Of a stretch of DNA of 64,000 nucleotides, positions 43,682-53,036 are shown piece after piece. This DNA is from Varibaculum timonense_A (lineage in GTDB: Bacteria; Actinomycetota; Actinomycetes; Actinomycetales; Actinomycetaceae): NCBI RefSeq assembly GCF_027694345.1, contig NZ_JAQEVU010000003.1, positions 62,001 through 126,000 of the forward strand. The letters run 5' to 3'. Every line of letters starts with the position of its first letter. The stretch's first letter is position 1. Below the pieces are notes generated by a model. That model was given only the letters and a program-made list of their open reading frames with translations. It was not told the origin of the DNA and ran no database searches. A program made the position numbers and the translations under genes.

Positions 43682-45643
43682 TTACCGGCTATCGGCAAAA
43701 GATTGAAATATCTGTTTGGCTATTGCCGAACCGATTCCCTCGACCTCGGCTATTTCCTCTATGGTTGCTGCCTTTAAACGTTTTAGCGAACCAAAGTGCT
43801 GCAACAGTGCTTTTTGACGTACCTTCCCCAGACCGGGGACTTTATCGAGAGCTGAGCGGCGCACCGATTTTCCGCGTTTCTTTCGGTGAGCACCGATAGC
43901 AAAACGATGGGATTCATCACGCAAATACTGTAATAGGTACAGAGCCGGTGAGGTACGGGGCAAAATTACCGGAAAATCACTGCCGGGAATCCAAACTTCT
44001 TCCAGGCGTTTCGCTAAACCGATAACGCTCACATTTGCTCCTACCTCTAATAATGCCTTATGGGCGGCATTAACCTGGGGAGCGCCTCCATCAACAACCA
44101 CTAAATCGGGAGGATAGGAAAAACGTCTCGACTTTAAATCTTTAGGGCTTTCAGCGCTATTAAGCTCATCTTGTGCCTCTTGTTCTTCTTGTTTTAGGCG
44201 CAGGAAGCGCCGGGTAAGCACTTCATTCATAGCTTTAGTGTCGTCTGAAGAATCATCGGGGGTGGTTTTGATATTAAAGGTGCGATAGGCGCGTTTTAAG
44301 GGCGCTCCGTCCTCGAAAACAACCATTGACCCTACCTGGTTAGTTCCTTGGGTATGGGAAATATCGTAGCCTTCTATTCGTAAGGGAGCTTCTGGTAAGT
44401 CCAAATATTCTTGCAGCTGCCGCAAGGCTTCAGAACGCTGAGTCAAATCCCCTACCCGTTTACTTTTATGCAGGCGTAATGATTGCTGGGCATTTTCCGC
44501 AGCGGTTTGCATTAAAGAATACTTCGCTCCCCGCCGGGGTACCTTAATTTCTACCTTTTTCCCCCGTATTTGGCTTAGCCAAGCCGCCAGCACCGGCGAA
44601 TGAGCTGGCAGAAGCGGCATTAACACCTGTGCCGGAATCGCCTGGATTGGGGTATGTGCGATATCATCAACGCTCATTGCGGGGGCAATTTGGCCATCCA
44701 TTGCTTGATATTCGCCGTAAACTTGCTCTAGGAAAGCCTCTAACATTTCCGGTAGCTCAGTATTTTCTGAAGTGTCTACTACCCAGCCGCGCTCTCCCCT
44801 GATTCTGCCAGCTCGCACGTAAAAAACCTGCATAATCATTTCGAGTTCATCTTTAGCGAAAGCAAATACATCAGCGTCAATACTTTCATCCAAGACTACC
44901 GCGTTTTTTTCTCTCACTGTTTCGAGGGCGCGGAGCTGGTCACGAGTTTTGGCTGCCTGTTCATAGTCAAGTTTAGCGGCCGCTTTGCTCATTTCTTGAC
45001 GCAATTGAGAAGTAATCGGTTCCGTTTTTCCATCTAAAAACGCTCTCACTTGCTCGGCTAAGTGGCGATACTTAGCCGAGCTTATCCGTCCCACGCAGGG
45101 AGCGGCACATTTATCGATATAACCTTCTAGGCAGGGACGTCCGAGCGCTTGAGAGCGTTTGAATACTCCCTTAGTGCACGAACGTAAAGGAAATGCTTTG
45201 CGCAGTAGATCCATGGTTTCGCGAACTGCCCATACCTGGGTGTAAGGGCCAAAATAACAGGTGTTCGCGCGTTTTCTCTCCCGAGTAATGTGAATGCGAG
45301 GATATTCTTCTGCCATCGTGAGCGCCAGATACGGATACGATTTATCGTCACGAAACATCACATTAAAACGCGGAGCAAACTCTTTTATCCAGGAGTATTC
45401 CAGCGAAAGTGCCTCTAGCTCATTAGCTACCGTTATCCATTTAACCCCGACAGCGGTGGTGACCATTTTCCGGGTACGGGGATGTAAAGAATCAAGCGGC
45501 TGGAAATAGTTTGCTAACCGATTGCGCAGGTTAATTGCTTTTCCCACATAGATAACCCGACCGTTTTTATCTAAAAATCGGTATACCCCCGGGCTGGTAG
45601 GAATATCACCCGGAGCAGGGCGGTAGGGTACGCAATCAGCCAT
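43682..45643 (-). CDS. uvrC: Excinuclease ABC subunit C
   Basis: Dual-incision nuclease of excision repair, 653 residues. The N-terminal GIY-YIG domain reads SPGVYRFLDKNGRVIYVGKA; CAAPCVGRIS precedes the UVR motif (AAKLDYEQAAKTRDQLRALE); the RNase H-like endonuclease core has EGYDISHTQG and DLVVVDGGAPQ; a C-terminal (HhH)2 region has VPGLGKVRQKALLQHFGS. No LexA box seen upstream. Confidence 0.97.
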   Translation of the reverse strand: MADCVPYRPAPGDIPTSPGVYRFLDKNGRVIYVGKAINLRNRLANYFQPLDSLHPRTRKMVTTAVGVKWITVANELEALSLEYSWIKEFAPRFNVMFRDDKSYPYLALTMAEEYPRIHITRERKRANTCYFGPYTQVWAVRETMDLLRKAFPLRSCTKGVFKRSQALGRPCLEGYIDKCAAPCVGRISSAKYRHLAEQVRAFLDGKTEPITSQLRQEMSKAAAKLDYEQAAKTRDQLRALETVREKNAVVLDESIDADVFAFAKDELEMIMQVFYVRAGRIRGERGWVVDTSENTELPEMLEAFLEQVYGEYQAMDGQIAPAMSVDDIAHTPIQAIPAQVLMPLLPAHSPVLAAWLSQIRGKKVEIKVPRRGAKYSLMQTAAENAQQSLRLHKSKRVGDLTQRSEALRQLQEYLDLPEAPLRIEGYDISHTQGTNQVGSMVVFEDGAPLKRAYRTFNIKTTPDDSSDDTKAMNEVLTRRFLRLKQEEQEAQDELNSAESPKDLKSRRFSYPPDLVVVDGGAPQVNAAHKALLEVGANVSVIGLAKRLEEVWIPGSDFPVILPRTSPALYLLQYLRDESHRFAIGAHRKKRGKSVRRSALDKVPGLGKVRQKALLQHFGSLKRLKAATIEEIAEVEGIGSAIAKQIFQSFADSR

Positions 45644-45906
45644 AGTTAAAAGGATACCCGGCAGCGACTACCTTTTTAACCACGGGTTTTTCTGTAGCCG
45701 TCGTCCTAAGAAACTAGCGAGCTCCCAATAGCGGGCACTAGCCTAGCTCACCCTTCCTCCAAATTGTGAGAAAGGTAAAATTATTTAACGCTTTAGTCAA
45801 AATGTGGATTGTAGTGGTAACGTTTCGTCGGAAAATGAAAACCTAAAGAAGTAGCGTGCCTCGTTCCGATAAGGAGAATGAGGTTAATAGACAGCGAGGA
45901 GCCACT

Positions 45907-47244
45907 ATGAGCAGTGTTGTGGAAGAGGTATATAACGAAGTCCTAGATCGTAACCCCAATGAACCCGAATTTCACCAGGCAGTTAGGGAAATTCTGGAAT
46001 CAATCGGGCCGGCGGTAGAAAAACATCCCGAGTTTGCAGAAACTAAGCTGCTTGACCGTTTAGTTGAGCCTGAACGCCAGATTCTGTTCCGGGTTCCCTG
46101 GGTTGATGACAATGGAGAAGTACAGGTAAACCGGGGATATCGCATTGAGTTCAACTCAGCTCTAGGTCCATATAAGGGCGGTCTACGTTTCCACCGCTCC
46201 GTGAATCGTTCAATCCTAAAGTTCTTGGGCTTTGAACAGATTTTCAAAAACGCCCTAACTGGGCAAGGTATCGGAGGCGGCAAGGGCGGATCGGACTTTG
46301 ATCCCCACGGACGCTCCGACACCGAAGTTATGCGTTTTTGCCAACAGTTCATGACTGAGCTTTACCGGCACATTGGCGAAAGCACCGATATTCCCGCTGG
46401 TGACATCGGGGTAGGTGGACGTGAAATCGGCTACCTGTTCGGGATGTATAAGCGTCTAACCAACCGTTTCGAGACCGGAGTTCTCACCGGAAAATCCCTA
46501 TCTTGGGGTGGTTCCCAGACCCGCACTGAAGCTACCGGTTATGGCACGGTGCTATTTGCGCAGCGTATGTTGCAAACCCGGGGCATGGATTTGGAAGGGC
46601 AGCGGGTCATGATTTCCGGTGCCGGTAACGTTGCAATTTATGCAGCTGAGAAAGCTGAGCAGCTGGGTGCAAAAGTAGTTACCGTCTCGGATTCGTCCGG
46701 TTGGGTGCTAGATGAGGACGGTATCGACGTTGAACTGTTGAAACAGGTTAAAGAGGTCGAACGGGGACGTTTGACCGATTACGCTAACCGCAAAGCTGGG
46801 GTCACCTATCATTCTGGTTCTAAGCCTTGGGCAGTCGGGGGCACGGTGGCTCTACCTTGTGCCACTCAAAACGAATTGACCTCGAAGGACGCTAAACGAC
46901 TCCTTGATGGCGGCGTAAAAGTGGTAGCCGAGGGCGCAAATATGCCTTGTACCCCCAACGCCACCAGTTTGTTCCAAGACTCCGGGGTGCTTTTTGCTCC
47001 CGGCAAAGCAGCAAACGCCGGCGGGGTTGCCACCTCTGCTTTGGAAATGAGTCAAAACGCAGCTCGTTCCTCCTGGAGCTTTGAAAAGGTGGAAGCAGAG
47101 CTAACGAAAATCATGCACAACATTCATGATGAATGTGCCCAAACCGCTGAAGAATATGGACATGCCGGCAATTATGTGATTGGAGCTAATATCAACAGCT
47201 TCCTGAAAGTCGCCAATGCCATGATGGAACAGGGCATCGTCTAA
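45907..47244 (+). CDS. gdhA: NADP-type glutamate dehydrogenase
   Basis: Reductive amination of 2-oxoglutarate with ammonia. I choose ATG at 45907, preceded by GAGGAG with a 5-base gap; this gives 445 residues, the usual length for hexameric bacterial GdhA, where an upstream ATG at 45856 would add 17 unsupported residues. Motifs: YKGGLRFHRSVN, the catalytic GIGGGKGGSDFDP lysine region, PAGDIGVGGREIG and the dinucleotide fold ISGAGNVAIYAAEKA. It is single and divergent from uvrC. Confidence 0.96.
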   Translation: MSSVVEEVYNEVLDRNPNEPEFHQAVREILESIGPAVEKHPEFAETKLLDRLVEPERQILFRVPWVDDNGEVQVNRGYRIEFNSALGPYKGGLRFHRSVNRSILKFLGFEQIFKNALTGQGIGGGKGGSDFDPHGRSDTEVMRFCQQFMTELYRHIGESTDIPAGDIGVGGREIGYLFGMYKRLTNRFETGVLTGKSLSWGGSQTRTEATGYGTVLFAQRMLQTRGMDLEGQRVMISGAGNVAIYAAEKAEQLGAKVVTVSDSSGWVLDEDGIDVELLKQVKEVERGRLTDYANRKAGVTYHSGSKPWAVGGTVALPCATQNELTSKDAKRLLDGGVKVVAEGANMPCTPNATSLFQDSGVLFAPGKAANAGGVATSALEMSQNAARSSWSFEKVEAELTKIMHNIHDECAQTAEEYGHAGNYVIGANINSFLKVANAMMEQGIV

Positions 47245-47271
47245 AACCTCAGCTAAATAAGCAAATAGCGA

Positions 47272-48003
47272 CTACTGCGGGCAGCGAATCAGCAGATAAC
47301 CTTCGTCCTCGGAGGTAATAACTTCTTCTGGTTTAGCTGCCCGCAAGCGCGCAGCCTCGGCTACCGAGAATGAAAGATTGTACCCAACGGGATGCCCGGC
47401 AACTACTTTAATTGCTCCTACCCCACCGGTTTGTAATTTTATATTTTCGTATAAATCTAATAAATCGCTGTCGATGCCGGCTACTCGCTGGTTACGCCGG
47501 TTTTCTAACTCTTTTAGTTCCTCTCCTATTTGAGAGTTTTCCCCTTCGACTTCTTCCTTCAGACTGATGGTTTCCTGAGCGTATTCTGCTTGTCGCTGAG
47601 AGATTTTTTGCCCAACAGCGTCCAACTGTTCCACTTCGCTCATAACGGCAAGTAATTGTGCTTCTAAATCCTCTACGCGCTTATTCATTTGCTGGATTTC
47701 TGTTTGCAATCGCAGCAACTCTTTTGGTGAGCCTTGCCCGTTATCTAGCCGATTTTGCTGGGTTTTACGGCGAGTCTCAATCCCGGCTACCTCGTTTTCT
47801 AAGGCGGTGATTGCCCGTTTCTTATCGGTTTTCAGCGTTGAAAGCTCAGTTAGTTTAGCTGCTAGCTGTTTATTGCTTTCAGTTAGTTCTGTTAGCCTCG
47901 CTAATTGGGGCAGCTTTTTTCGCCGCGAAACCAGCTTGGTAATTTTCGTGTCTAGCTCTTGCAAATCCAGTAATGCCAGTTGATCTTTCCAGGGCGCTTC
48001 CAT
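47272..48003 (-). CDS. Coiled-coil protein of the C4 zinc-ribbon (CT398-like) family with degenerate zinc ribbon
   Basis: A 243-residue protein, mostly a long antiparallel coiled coil (about 15-180, rich in Leu, Glu, Lys, Gln). The family usually ends in a C4 zinc ribbon of two CxxC pairs. Here the matching C-terminal region (VAGHPVGYNLSFSVAEAARL then EEVITSEDEGYLLIRCPQ) keeps the spacing and the PEEV segment, but all four zinc cysteines are replaced; one Cys remains three residues from the end. I start at ATG 48003 (GGAG five bases upstream). It lies 15 bp after the NIF3-family gene, its usual partner in Actinomycetota. The function of the family is unsettled. Confidence 0.82.
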   Translation of the reverse strand: MEAPWKDQLALLDLQELDTKITKLVSRRKKLPQLARLTELTESNKQLAAKLTELSTLKTDKKRAITALENEVAGIETRRKTQQNRLDNGQGSPKELLRLQTEIQQMNKRVEDLEAQLLAVMSEVEQLDAVGQKISQRQAEYAQETISLKEEVEGENSQIGEELKELENRRNQRVAGIDSDLLDLYENIKLQTGGVGAIKVVAGHPVGYNLSFSVAEAARLRAAKPEEVITSEDEGYLLIRCPQ

Positions 48004-48018
48004 CAAATCTCCTTTCTA

Positions 48019-48837
48019 TTAGTCTTGTTCTTCAGATAGAATCCGCTTAGTCCACGGATCGGTGCAAATGGTTGAGGCAATAACTTCCAGTTGAGAGGGA
48101 AAACTTTCTTTAAGTATTTGGGAACATTGGGGTACCCACGGCCATTCACTGGCCCAATGAGTTGCACAAATCAGGTAAGGCTTTCCCGCTTCTAGATGTT
48201 CTGAGGCAGGATGGTGGCGCAAATCCGCACAAATATAGACATCAGCACCCTTTTCGCGGGCAGCGCTCAGAAAAGAATCTCCACTGCCACCGCTAACGGC
48301 TATCGTTTCTACCGAGGCATCTAGGTCGCCACCTACTAATATCCCCGCTGGACACTTGGGTAATCGGGACGATACCTGTTTCGCAAAGTCTCCCAGAGTC
48401 ATAGCCTGAGGAAGTTTCCCAATCCGACCACTTCCAGTATTTTCACTGACAGGAAGCAGAGGGCGAGTTTTCGTAAGACCTACGGCGCGCGCTAAACAAT
48501 CAGCTACTCCCCCGTTGGCGGAATCAGCGTTAGTGTGGGCGTTAAAAAGTGCTATCCCATTTTCGATTAGCCGATGCACCAAAACGCCTTTGGGGTTGGT
48601 GGCTGCCACAAAAGAGGTTCCTCTGAGATACAGCGGATGATGGGTAACAATCAGCTGAGCTCCTAATGCGATTGCCTGATCTGCAACTGTTGCTACCGGG
48701 TCTACTGCCACCAGCACTTTATCTATTTTTGAATCGAGGTGACCAGTGATTAGACCTACCCGATCCCATTCTTCAGCTAACTCGGGCGGATATATTTCCT
48801 GAAGTAGCCTAATTATTTCGTTTAACTCTACGCTCAC
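48019..48837 (-). CDS. NIF3-like dinuclear metal-centre hexameric protein
   Basis: A 272-residue NIF3/YbgI-family protein beginning at GTG 48837. Family motifs: PPELAEEWDRVGLITG, VTHHPLYLRG (metal-binding His pair), NGIALFNAHTNADSANGG, and the C-terminal HHPASEHLEAGKPYLICATHWASE with further metal ligands. The biochemical role is debated (GTP cyclohydrolase-like fold, possible NAD or folate chemistry). It is co-transcribed with the coiled-coil gene downstream. Confidence 0.92.
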   Translation of the reverse strand: MSVELNEIIRLLQEIYPPELAEEWDRVGLITGHLDSKIDKVLVAVDPVATVADQAIALGAQLIVTHHPLYLRGTSFVAATNPKGVLVHRLIENGIALFNAHTNADSANGGVADCLARAVGLTKTRPLLPVSENTGSGRIGKLPQAMTLGDFAKQVSSRLPKCPAGILVGGDLDASVETIAVSGGSGDSFLSAAREKGADVYICADLRHHPASEHLEAGKPYLICATHWASEWPWVPQCSQILKESFPSQLEVIASTICTDPWTKRILSEEQD

Positions 48838-49058
48838 ATCTTGATACTAATCGAGATTTTAGGCGCGCAAATCCACCACCGCGCTTGACCCTGATATTTA
48901 CTTGCGATATTCCCCTGTCCTTAAACATCCGTCATTTTAGGCAAATCTAGCTCCTAGTTCTTTGTTTTTCCTCAGGGTTTAACGCTTCGGGGTTCACCTA
49001 CTATTATGGGTAAGGGCGCTTGTATCCCCCACAGGATTTAGGATATGAAAGGGCTCCA

Positions 49059-50543
49059 ATGCGAATTGGTTTTGATTCTGAACGTTATATTTCTTCGCAA
49101 TCGAAGCATATTGATGAACGTCGCCAGCAGATAGGCGGCAAACTCTATTTAGAGATGGGGGGCAAACTATTTGACGATTTCCATGCCTCCCGGGTTCTTC
49201 CTGGTTTCACTCCTGATAACAAAATTTCGATGCTGGAAAGACTCCGGGACGAAATGGAAATCGTTATCGCGATTAATGCTAAAGACCTCAGCCGCAAAAA
49301 GATGCGAGCAGATTTAGGCATCCCCTATGAACAAGACGTTTTCCGTCTCGTGGACGTATTTCGTGAGCGCGGTTTTTTGGTGGAAAACATTGTCCTTACC
49401 CAGATGGAGGACGATAACCATATCGCAAGTTTATTTAAAGAGCGGCTGCAACGTTCCGGGTTAAAGGTTGCTCGCCACCGCACAATCCCCGGTTATCCCT
49501 CGAACACGGATTTGATTGTTTCCGAGGACGGGCTAGGACGAAATGACTATATCGAAACTACCCGGGATTTGGTGGTGGTGACCGCTCCCGGACCTGGTTC
49601 CGGAAAGCTAGCAACCTGTCTTTCCCAGATATACCACGAATATAAACGGGGCATAAAAGCTGGTTACGCCAAGTTTGAAACTTTCCCGATTTGGAATCTT
49701 CCCCTAGATCACCCGGTCAATCTTGCCTATGAAGCCGCCACCGCTGACCTTGATGACGTAAACATGATTGATCCTTTCCATTTGCAGGCATATGGAAAAC
49801 AGGCAGTGAACTATAACCGCGATGTGGAAGTGTTTCCACTGCTACGTTCCTTGCTACAGCAGTTAGCCGGTTCTTGCCCCTATCAGTCCCCAACCGATAT
49901 GGGCGTTAATATGGCTGGTTTTTGCATAAGTGACGATTTAGTCTGCCAGGAGGCAGCAAAGCAAGAGGTAGTACGGCGTTACTATCACGCTTTAGGTACT
50001 GAAGCCGCTTCCCAGGCTGATCCAATTGAATCTCACCGCATTGCCATGACCATGGCAAAACTGGGAATCACCAAGGATTACCGCACTGTGGTACATCCAT
50101 CTCTTAGTTTAGAGTCCGAAACTGGCGCTCCCGCAGCCGCTATGCAGCTTAGTGATGGCACGATTGTGATGGGTAAAACCTCTCCTCTATTGGGGTGCTG
50201 CTCGGCTATGCTATTAAATGCTCTGAAACTGCTGGCCGGAATCGACAATAAGGTTCAATTACTTGCGCCGACTTCAATTAAGCCGATTCAAACCCTAAAG
50301 GTTGACCATTTGGGTGCGCAAAATCCCCGTCTGCATACCGATGAAGTCTTGATTGCGCTTTCAGTTTCTGCCGATACCGATGAAAATGCGCGCAAAGCTC
50401 TAGAGCAACTGGTTAATCTTAGAGGTTGCGAAGTCCACACCACCACGATTCTCGGTTCAGTCGATACCCACATTTTCCGCCAATTGGGATTGCAAGTAAC
50501 CTCTGAGCCGGTTTATGCCCGCAAAACCCTATTCAAGAAGTAA
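49059..50543 (+). CDS. DUF1846 domain-containing protein
   Basis: A 494-residue protein beginning MRIGFDSERYI at ATG 49059; an in-frame TTG 39 bp earlier would add 13 residues but has no better ribosome-binding site. Family segments: QIGGKLYLEMGGKLFDDFHASRVLPGF, VVVTAPGPGSGKLATCLSQIYHE (P-loop-like) and NLPLDHPVNLAYEAATADL. The family is widespread in Firmicutes and Actinomycetota; its role is unknown, though the P-loop-like stretch suggests a nucleotide or phosphate ligand. A strong hairpin follows. Confidence 0.92.
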   Translation: MRIGFDSERYISSQSKHIDERRQQIGGKLYLEMGGKLFDDFHASRVLPGFTPDNKISMLERLRDEMEIVIAINAKDLSRKKMRADLGIPYEQDVFRLVDVFRERGFLVENIVLTQMEDDNHIASLFKERLQRSGLKVARHRTIPGYPSNTDLIVSEDGLGRNDYIETTRDLVVVTAPGPGSGKLATCLSQIYHEYKRGIKAGYAKFETFPIWNLPLDHPVNLAYEAATADLDDVNMIDPFHLQAYGKQAVNYNRDVEVFPLLRSLLQQLAGSCPYQSPTDMGVNMAGFCISDDLVCQEAAKQEVVRRYYHALGTEAASQADPIESHRIAMTMAKLGITKDYRTVVHPSLSLESETGAPAAAMQLSDGTIVMGKTSPLLGCCSAMLLNALKLLAGIDNKVQLLAPTSIKPIQTLKVDHLGAQNPRLHTDEVLIALSVSADTDENARKALEQLVNLRGCEVHTTTILGSVDTHIFRQLGLQVTSEPVYARKTLFKK

Positions 50544-50583
50544 GGTTCGGGAAGCAATCCATAGGTAAATCGCTCTTAGTTAG

Positions 50584-50622
50584 TATCGGGGTTGAGTAAA
50601 CCAAGTTTACTCAACCCCGATA
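50584..50622. terminator. Bidirectional terminator between the DUF1846 gene and pyrB
   Basis: An 18-bp perfect stem (TATCGGGGTTGAGTAAAC with its complement) around CAA, between convergent genes. It is the strongest hairpin in this part of the window. The rest of the 230 bp gap shows nothing clear. Confidence 0.85.
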
Positions 50623-50773
50623 AACGTTTATGCCACTACTTGCACTCTCTGAGGCGAAAAATTTATAACGAAAAATCTATTAGCAGAGTAGACAATAATA
50701 ACCTAGCTACCTATCCTGGCTCGCTCTAAAAGCCCTGACCGAAAAGCTAACTGATAGACAGCTAAATAACTGA

Positions 50774-51820
50774 CTATTCTTCCTCGGGAGTTACTTTCCA
50801 GATTTTTTGCTTGGTTTTTGCTTGCACCAACTGTTTACCTACCCCCATAGTGGTTAGGAACATTGCCATCCGTACCAGAACCCCATTATCTGTTTGCTTA
50901 AAAATCGACAGACCGGGCAAACAGTCCACGTCAGTTGAAAGATCTAGCGCATTAGGACGCGAATCACGAGGCAGCGGGTGACAGATAATAATATCTTGGG
51001 CAACACCCGCTTGTTCAAGCATGGCTTTATCGAGTAAGCAGCCTTGCAGCTGTTTTGATTTCGCCAGTTCTTCAGTCATCCGTTCGCGTTGGACTCGGGT
51101 AGCGTAAACCGTATCTGCGCCCTCTAAAGCCTCAATCTGAGTGCCACAGGTAACTACTCGTCCTCCCCGTTTAGTAGCATAGTCAGCAATTTGTCCCGGT
51201 AGTTCCAGGGAGGGAGGAGAAAACAGCCTAAAGGTGACATTCTCATAGAGGCTCATTAGTTTCATTAGGGAATGAACAGTGCGACCGTACTTTAAATCAC
51301 CCATGATAGCGATAGTGCAGCCATCCAGGCTCTTACCTCTTTTATCGAGTTCCTTGCGCATCGTGAACACATCTAATAACGCCTGAGAGGGATGCTCGCC
51401 AGAACCATCTCCCGCATTCAGTACCGGCACTATAGAGTGGCGGGCAAACTCAGCTACCGAACCAGCATCGGGGTGGCGAACTACTAAAACATCGGTGAAC
51501 CCGGACACCACGCGCGAGGTATCGGCGATTGATTCCCCTTTAGCCATAGAAGAAAAAGTGAAACCGGTAGTGGTTTCGACTTCTCCCCCGAGACGCAAAA
51601 AAGCAGATTCAAAAGAAAGGCGGGTACGGGTAGAAGGCTCAAAGAACAGGGAGCAAAGAACCGCCCCATCAAGTACGGTACAAATTTGTTTACGCTGCGC
51701 AATAGGACGCAAAAACTCGGCTAGGTCAAAGAACTCTTGCAGATTCTCGTGATCGAACTGAGACACCGAGATCAGATGTTGCCCTACTCCAAAACGCGGA
51801 AAATCATAGTGATCCTGCAT
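50774..51820 (-). CDS. pyrB: Aspartate carbamoyltransferase catalytic subunit
   Basis: First committed step of pyrimidine synthesis, joining carbamoyl phosphate and aspartate. I place the start at ATG 51820, with GGAAAGGG nine bases upstream, giving 348 residues; an upstream in-frame ATG (51898) would run through the terminator and lacks a site. Motifs: FEPSTRTRLSFESAFLRLGGE (carbamoyl-phosphate site), HPSQALLDVFTM and CHPLPRDS. The protein is about 30-40 residues longer than a typical PyrB, mostly at the C-terminus (KTKQKIWKVTPEEE). No pyrI or pyrC follows. It is preceded by a leader ORF and attenuator. Confidence 0.95.
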   Translation of the reverse strand: MQDHYDFPRFGVGQHLISVSQFDHENLQEFFDLAEFLRPIAQRKQICTVLDGAVLCSLFFEPSTRTRLSFESAFLRLGGEVETTTGFTFSSMAKGESIADTSRVVSGFTDVLVVRHPDAGSVAEFARHSIVPVLNAGDGSGEHPSQALLDVFTMRKELDKRGKSLDGCTIAIMGDLKYGRTVHSLMKLMSLYENVTFRLFSPPSLELPGQIADYATKRGGRVVTCGTQIEALEGADTVYATRVQRERMTEELAKSKQLQGCLLDKAMLEQAGVAQDIIICHPLPRDSRPNALDLSTDVDCLPGLSIFKQTDNGVLVRMAMFLTTMGVGKQLVQAKTKQKIWKVTPEEE

Positions 51821-51929
51821 ATTTACGCCCTTTCCTGTTAATAGTTTTTGATAAAAAAATACCCCGCCACAGCGGGTTTGAATTGGGAATAGGAACACCA
51901 GTTAGATGCGATAGCTTCCTGGTTTCCAT
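51804..51929 (-). CDS. Putative pyrB leader peptide
   Basis: A 41-codon ORF from ATG 51929 (AGGAGAGTG directly upstream) beginning METRKLSHLTGVP and ending at TGA in the first codons of pyrB, overlapping its start by 17 nt. The reading frame runs through the GC stem and U-tract at 51852-51876. This is the layout of a leader-peptide attenuator: a ribosome close behind RNA polymerase would block the terminator. The peptide matches no family I know. It is supported by its ribosome-binding site and position, not by homology. Confidence 0.55.
   Translation of the reverse strand: METRKLSHLTGVPIPNSNPLWRGIFLSKTINRKGRKYAGSL
51852..51876 (-). terminator. Intrinsic attenuator in the pyrB leader
   Basis: On the minus strand CCCGC-TGTG-GCGGG followed by GTATTTTTTTAT, i.e. 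a 5-bp GC stem and seven U, ending 32 bp before the pyrB ATG. An upstream stem (GGAAACCAG with CTGGTGTTCC, one G bulged) precedes it and could be a pause or antiterminator hairpin. It is one of the few hairpins in the window with a real U-tract. Confidence 0.72.
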
Positions 51930-52091
51930 CACTCTCCTAACGTTTACCTGAAGGGAAGAATAGCATAAAATAACCAGCTCTCGCTTGAGGTGCTCTGATA
52001 GCCAGCCCCAGCTACCTGCCCGATTTCTAGGGGGTGCTAGAGTACACACCGTTCCAAATAGAATTCCTTACGAGGGCGGCTCTAGAATCGA

Positions 52092-53036
52092 GTGATGATT
52101 AAATCCAACCAGGTTTATTTTAAGGGACTTAACCGCTACTATCGACAAAGTTTAGCGGTATGTGCGCTGCTAGTTGCGACCACTGTTTGGGGATCCACCT
52201 TTTTCTTGATTAAAGACCTCTTAAGCGATATGAGCACCTTATCGTTCCTAGCGATTCGCTTCTTAGCCTCAGGAATTCTGGTTGGAATATGTTTCTTTTC
52301 CCGCCTGCGCCGCGCCCCCAAAGAAACCTGGATTCACGGCTTCGGCTTAGGTTTTGTCTATGCCAGTGCCCAGATTTTTCAAACCAAAGGGTTAGAGAGC
52401 GCCGATGCATCGGTAGTAGGGTTTATTACCGGTCTATATGTGGTGCTCACTCCCCTGCTGGTATGGTTACTTTTCCGCGAAAAAATCAAACCGGTAAACT
52501 TGGCGGCCGCCATAATCGCCCTGGCAGGATTGATGGTATTGAGTCTGAAGGGGCTATCAATCGGGATTGGGGAAACAATCACCTTAATCGGGGCGATTCT
52601 CTTTTCATTACATATCGTGTTGACGGCTCGCTGGGCTACGAGAGATAACCCCTTAACCTTAGCGGCGGTACAGCTAATCGCTTTAGGCTTATTTTGTCCC
52701 CTCGCGGCGCTCCCATTCGGTATAACTTTGCCCCATACTGTTTCGGCGTGGGTGGCAATCGCCTACACAGTAGTGTTTGCCGCTATCGGCGCCCTTATCT
52801 TGCAAACTTGGGCACAAAGTCAGCTACGTCCTACTAAAGCCGCGGTAGTTATGACCATGGAACCGGTGTTTGCCGCTTTCTTTGCGGTATTCTTCGGCGG
52901 CGAGGACGTGACTTCGAGAATGCTTATCGGGGGCGCTTTAGTGCTGGTGGCAATGCTAACAACCGAGCTAATCCCCGCCTGGCAGGCGCGCGATAAGATT
53001 CGCTTAACCCGGAAGAAAACTAGCGAGACTTATTAG
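52092..53036 (+). CDS. EamA/DMT-family transporter
   Basis: A 314-residue membrane protein with ten predicted helices in two repeated halves, first LLVATTVWGSTFFLIKDLL with the EamA signature and the second repeat SLHIVLTARWATRDNPLTL. It is a drug/metabolite exporter-type permease; the substrate is not readable. The start is uncertain: GTG 52092 or ATG 52095, both with a weak ribosome-binding site. Its 3' end overlaps purF (convergent) by 17 nt. Confidence 0.87.
   Translation: MMIKSNQVYFKGLNRYYRQSLAVCALLVATTVWGSTFFLIKDLLSDMSTLSFLAIRFLASGILVGICFFSRLRRAPKETWIHGFGLGFVYASAQIFQTKGLESADASVVGFITGLYVVLTPLLVWLLFREKIKPVNLAAAIIALAGLMVLSLKGLSIGIGETITLIGAILFSLHIVLTARWATRDNPLTLAAVQLIALGLFCPLAALPFGITLPHTVSAWVAIAYTVVFAAIGALILQTWAQSQLRPTKAAVVMTMEPVFAAFFAVFFGGEDVTSRMLIGGALVLVAMLTTELIPAWQARDKIRLTRKKTSETY

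Noticed and set aside
51804..52049. 81-codon form of the pyrB leader ORF (start at 52049)
   Set aside because: The ribosome-binding site and ATG at 51929 support the shorter form; the longer N-terminus lies upstream of the probable promoter.
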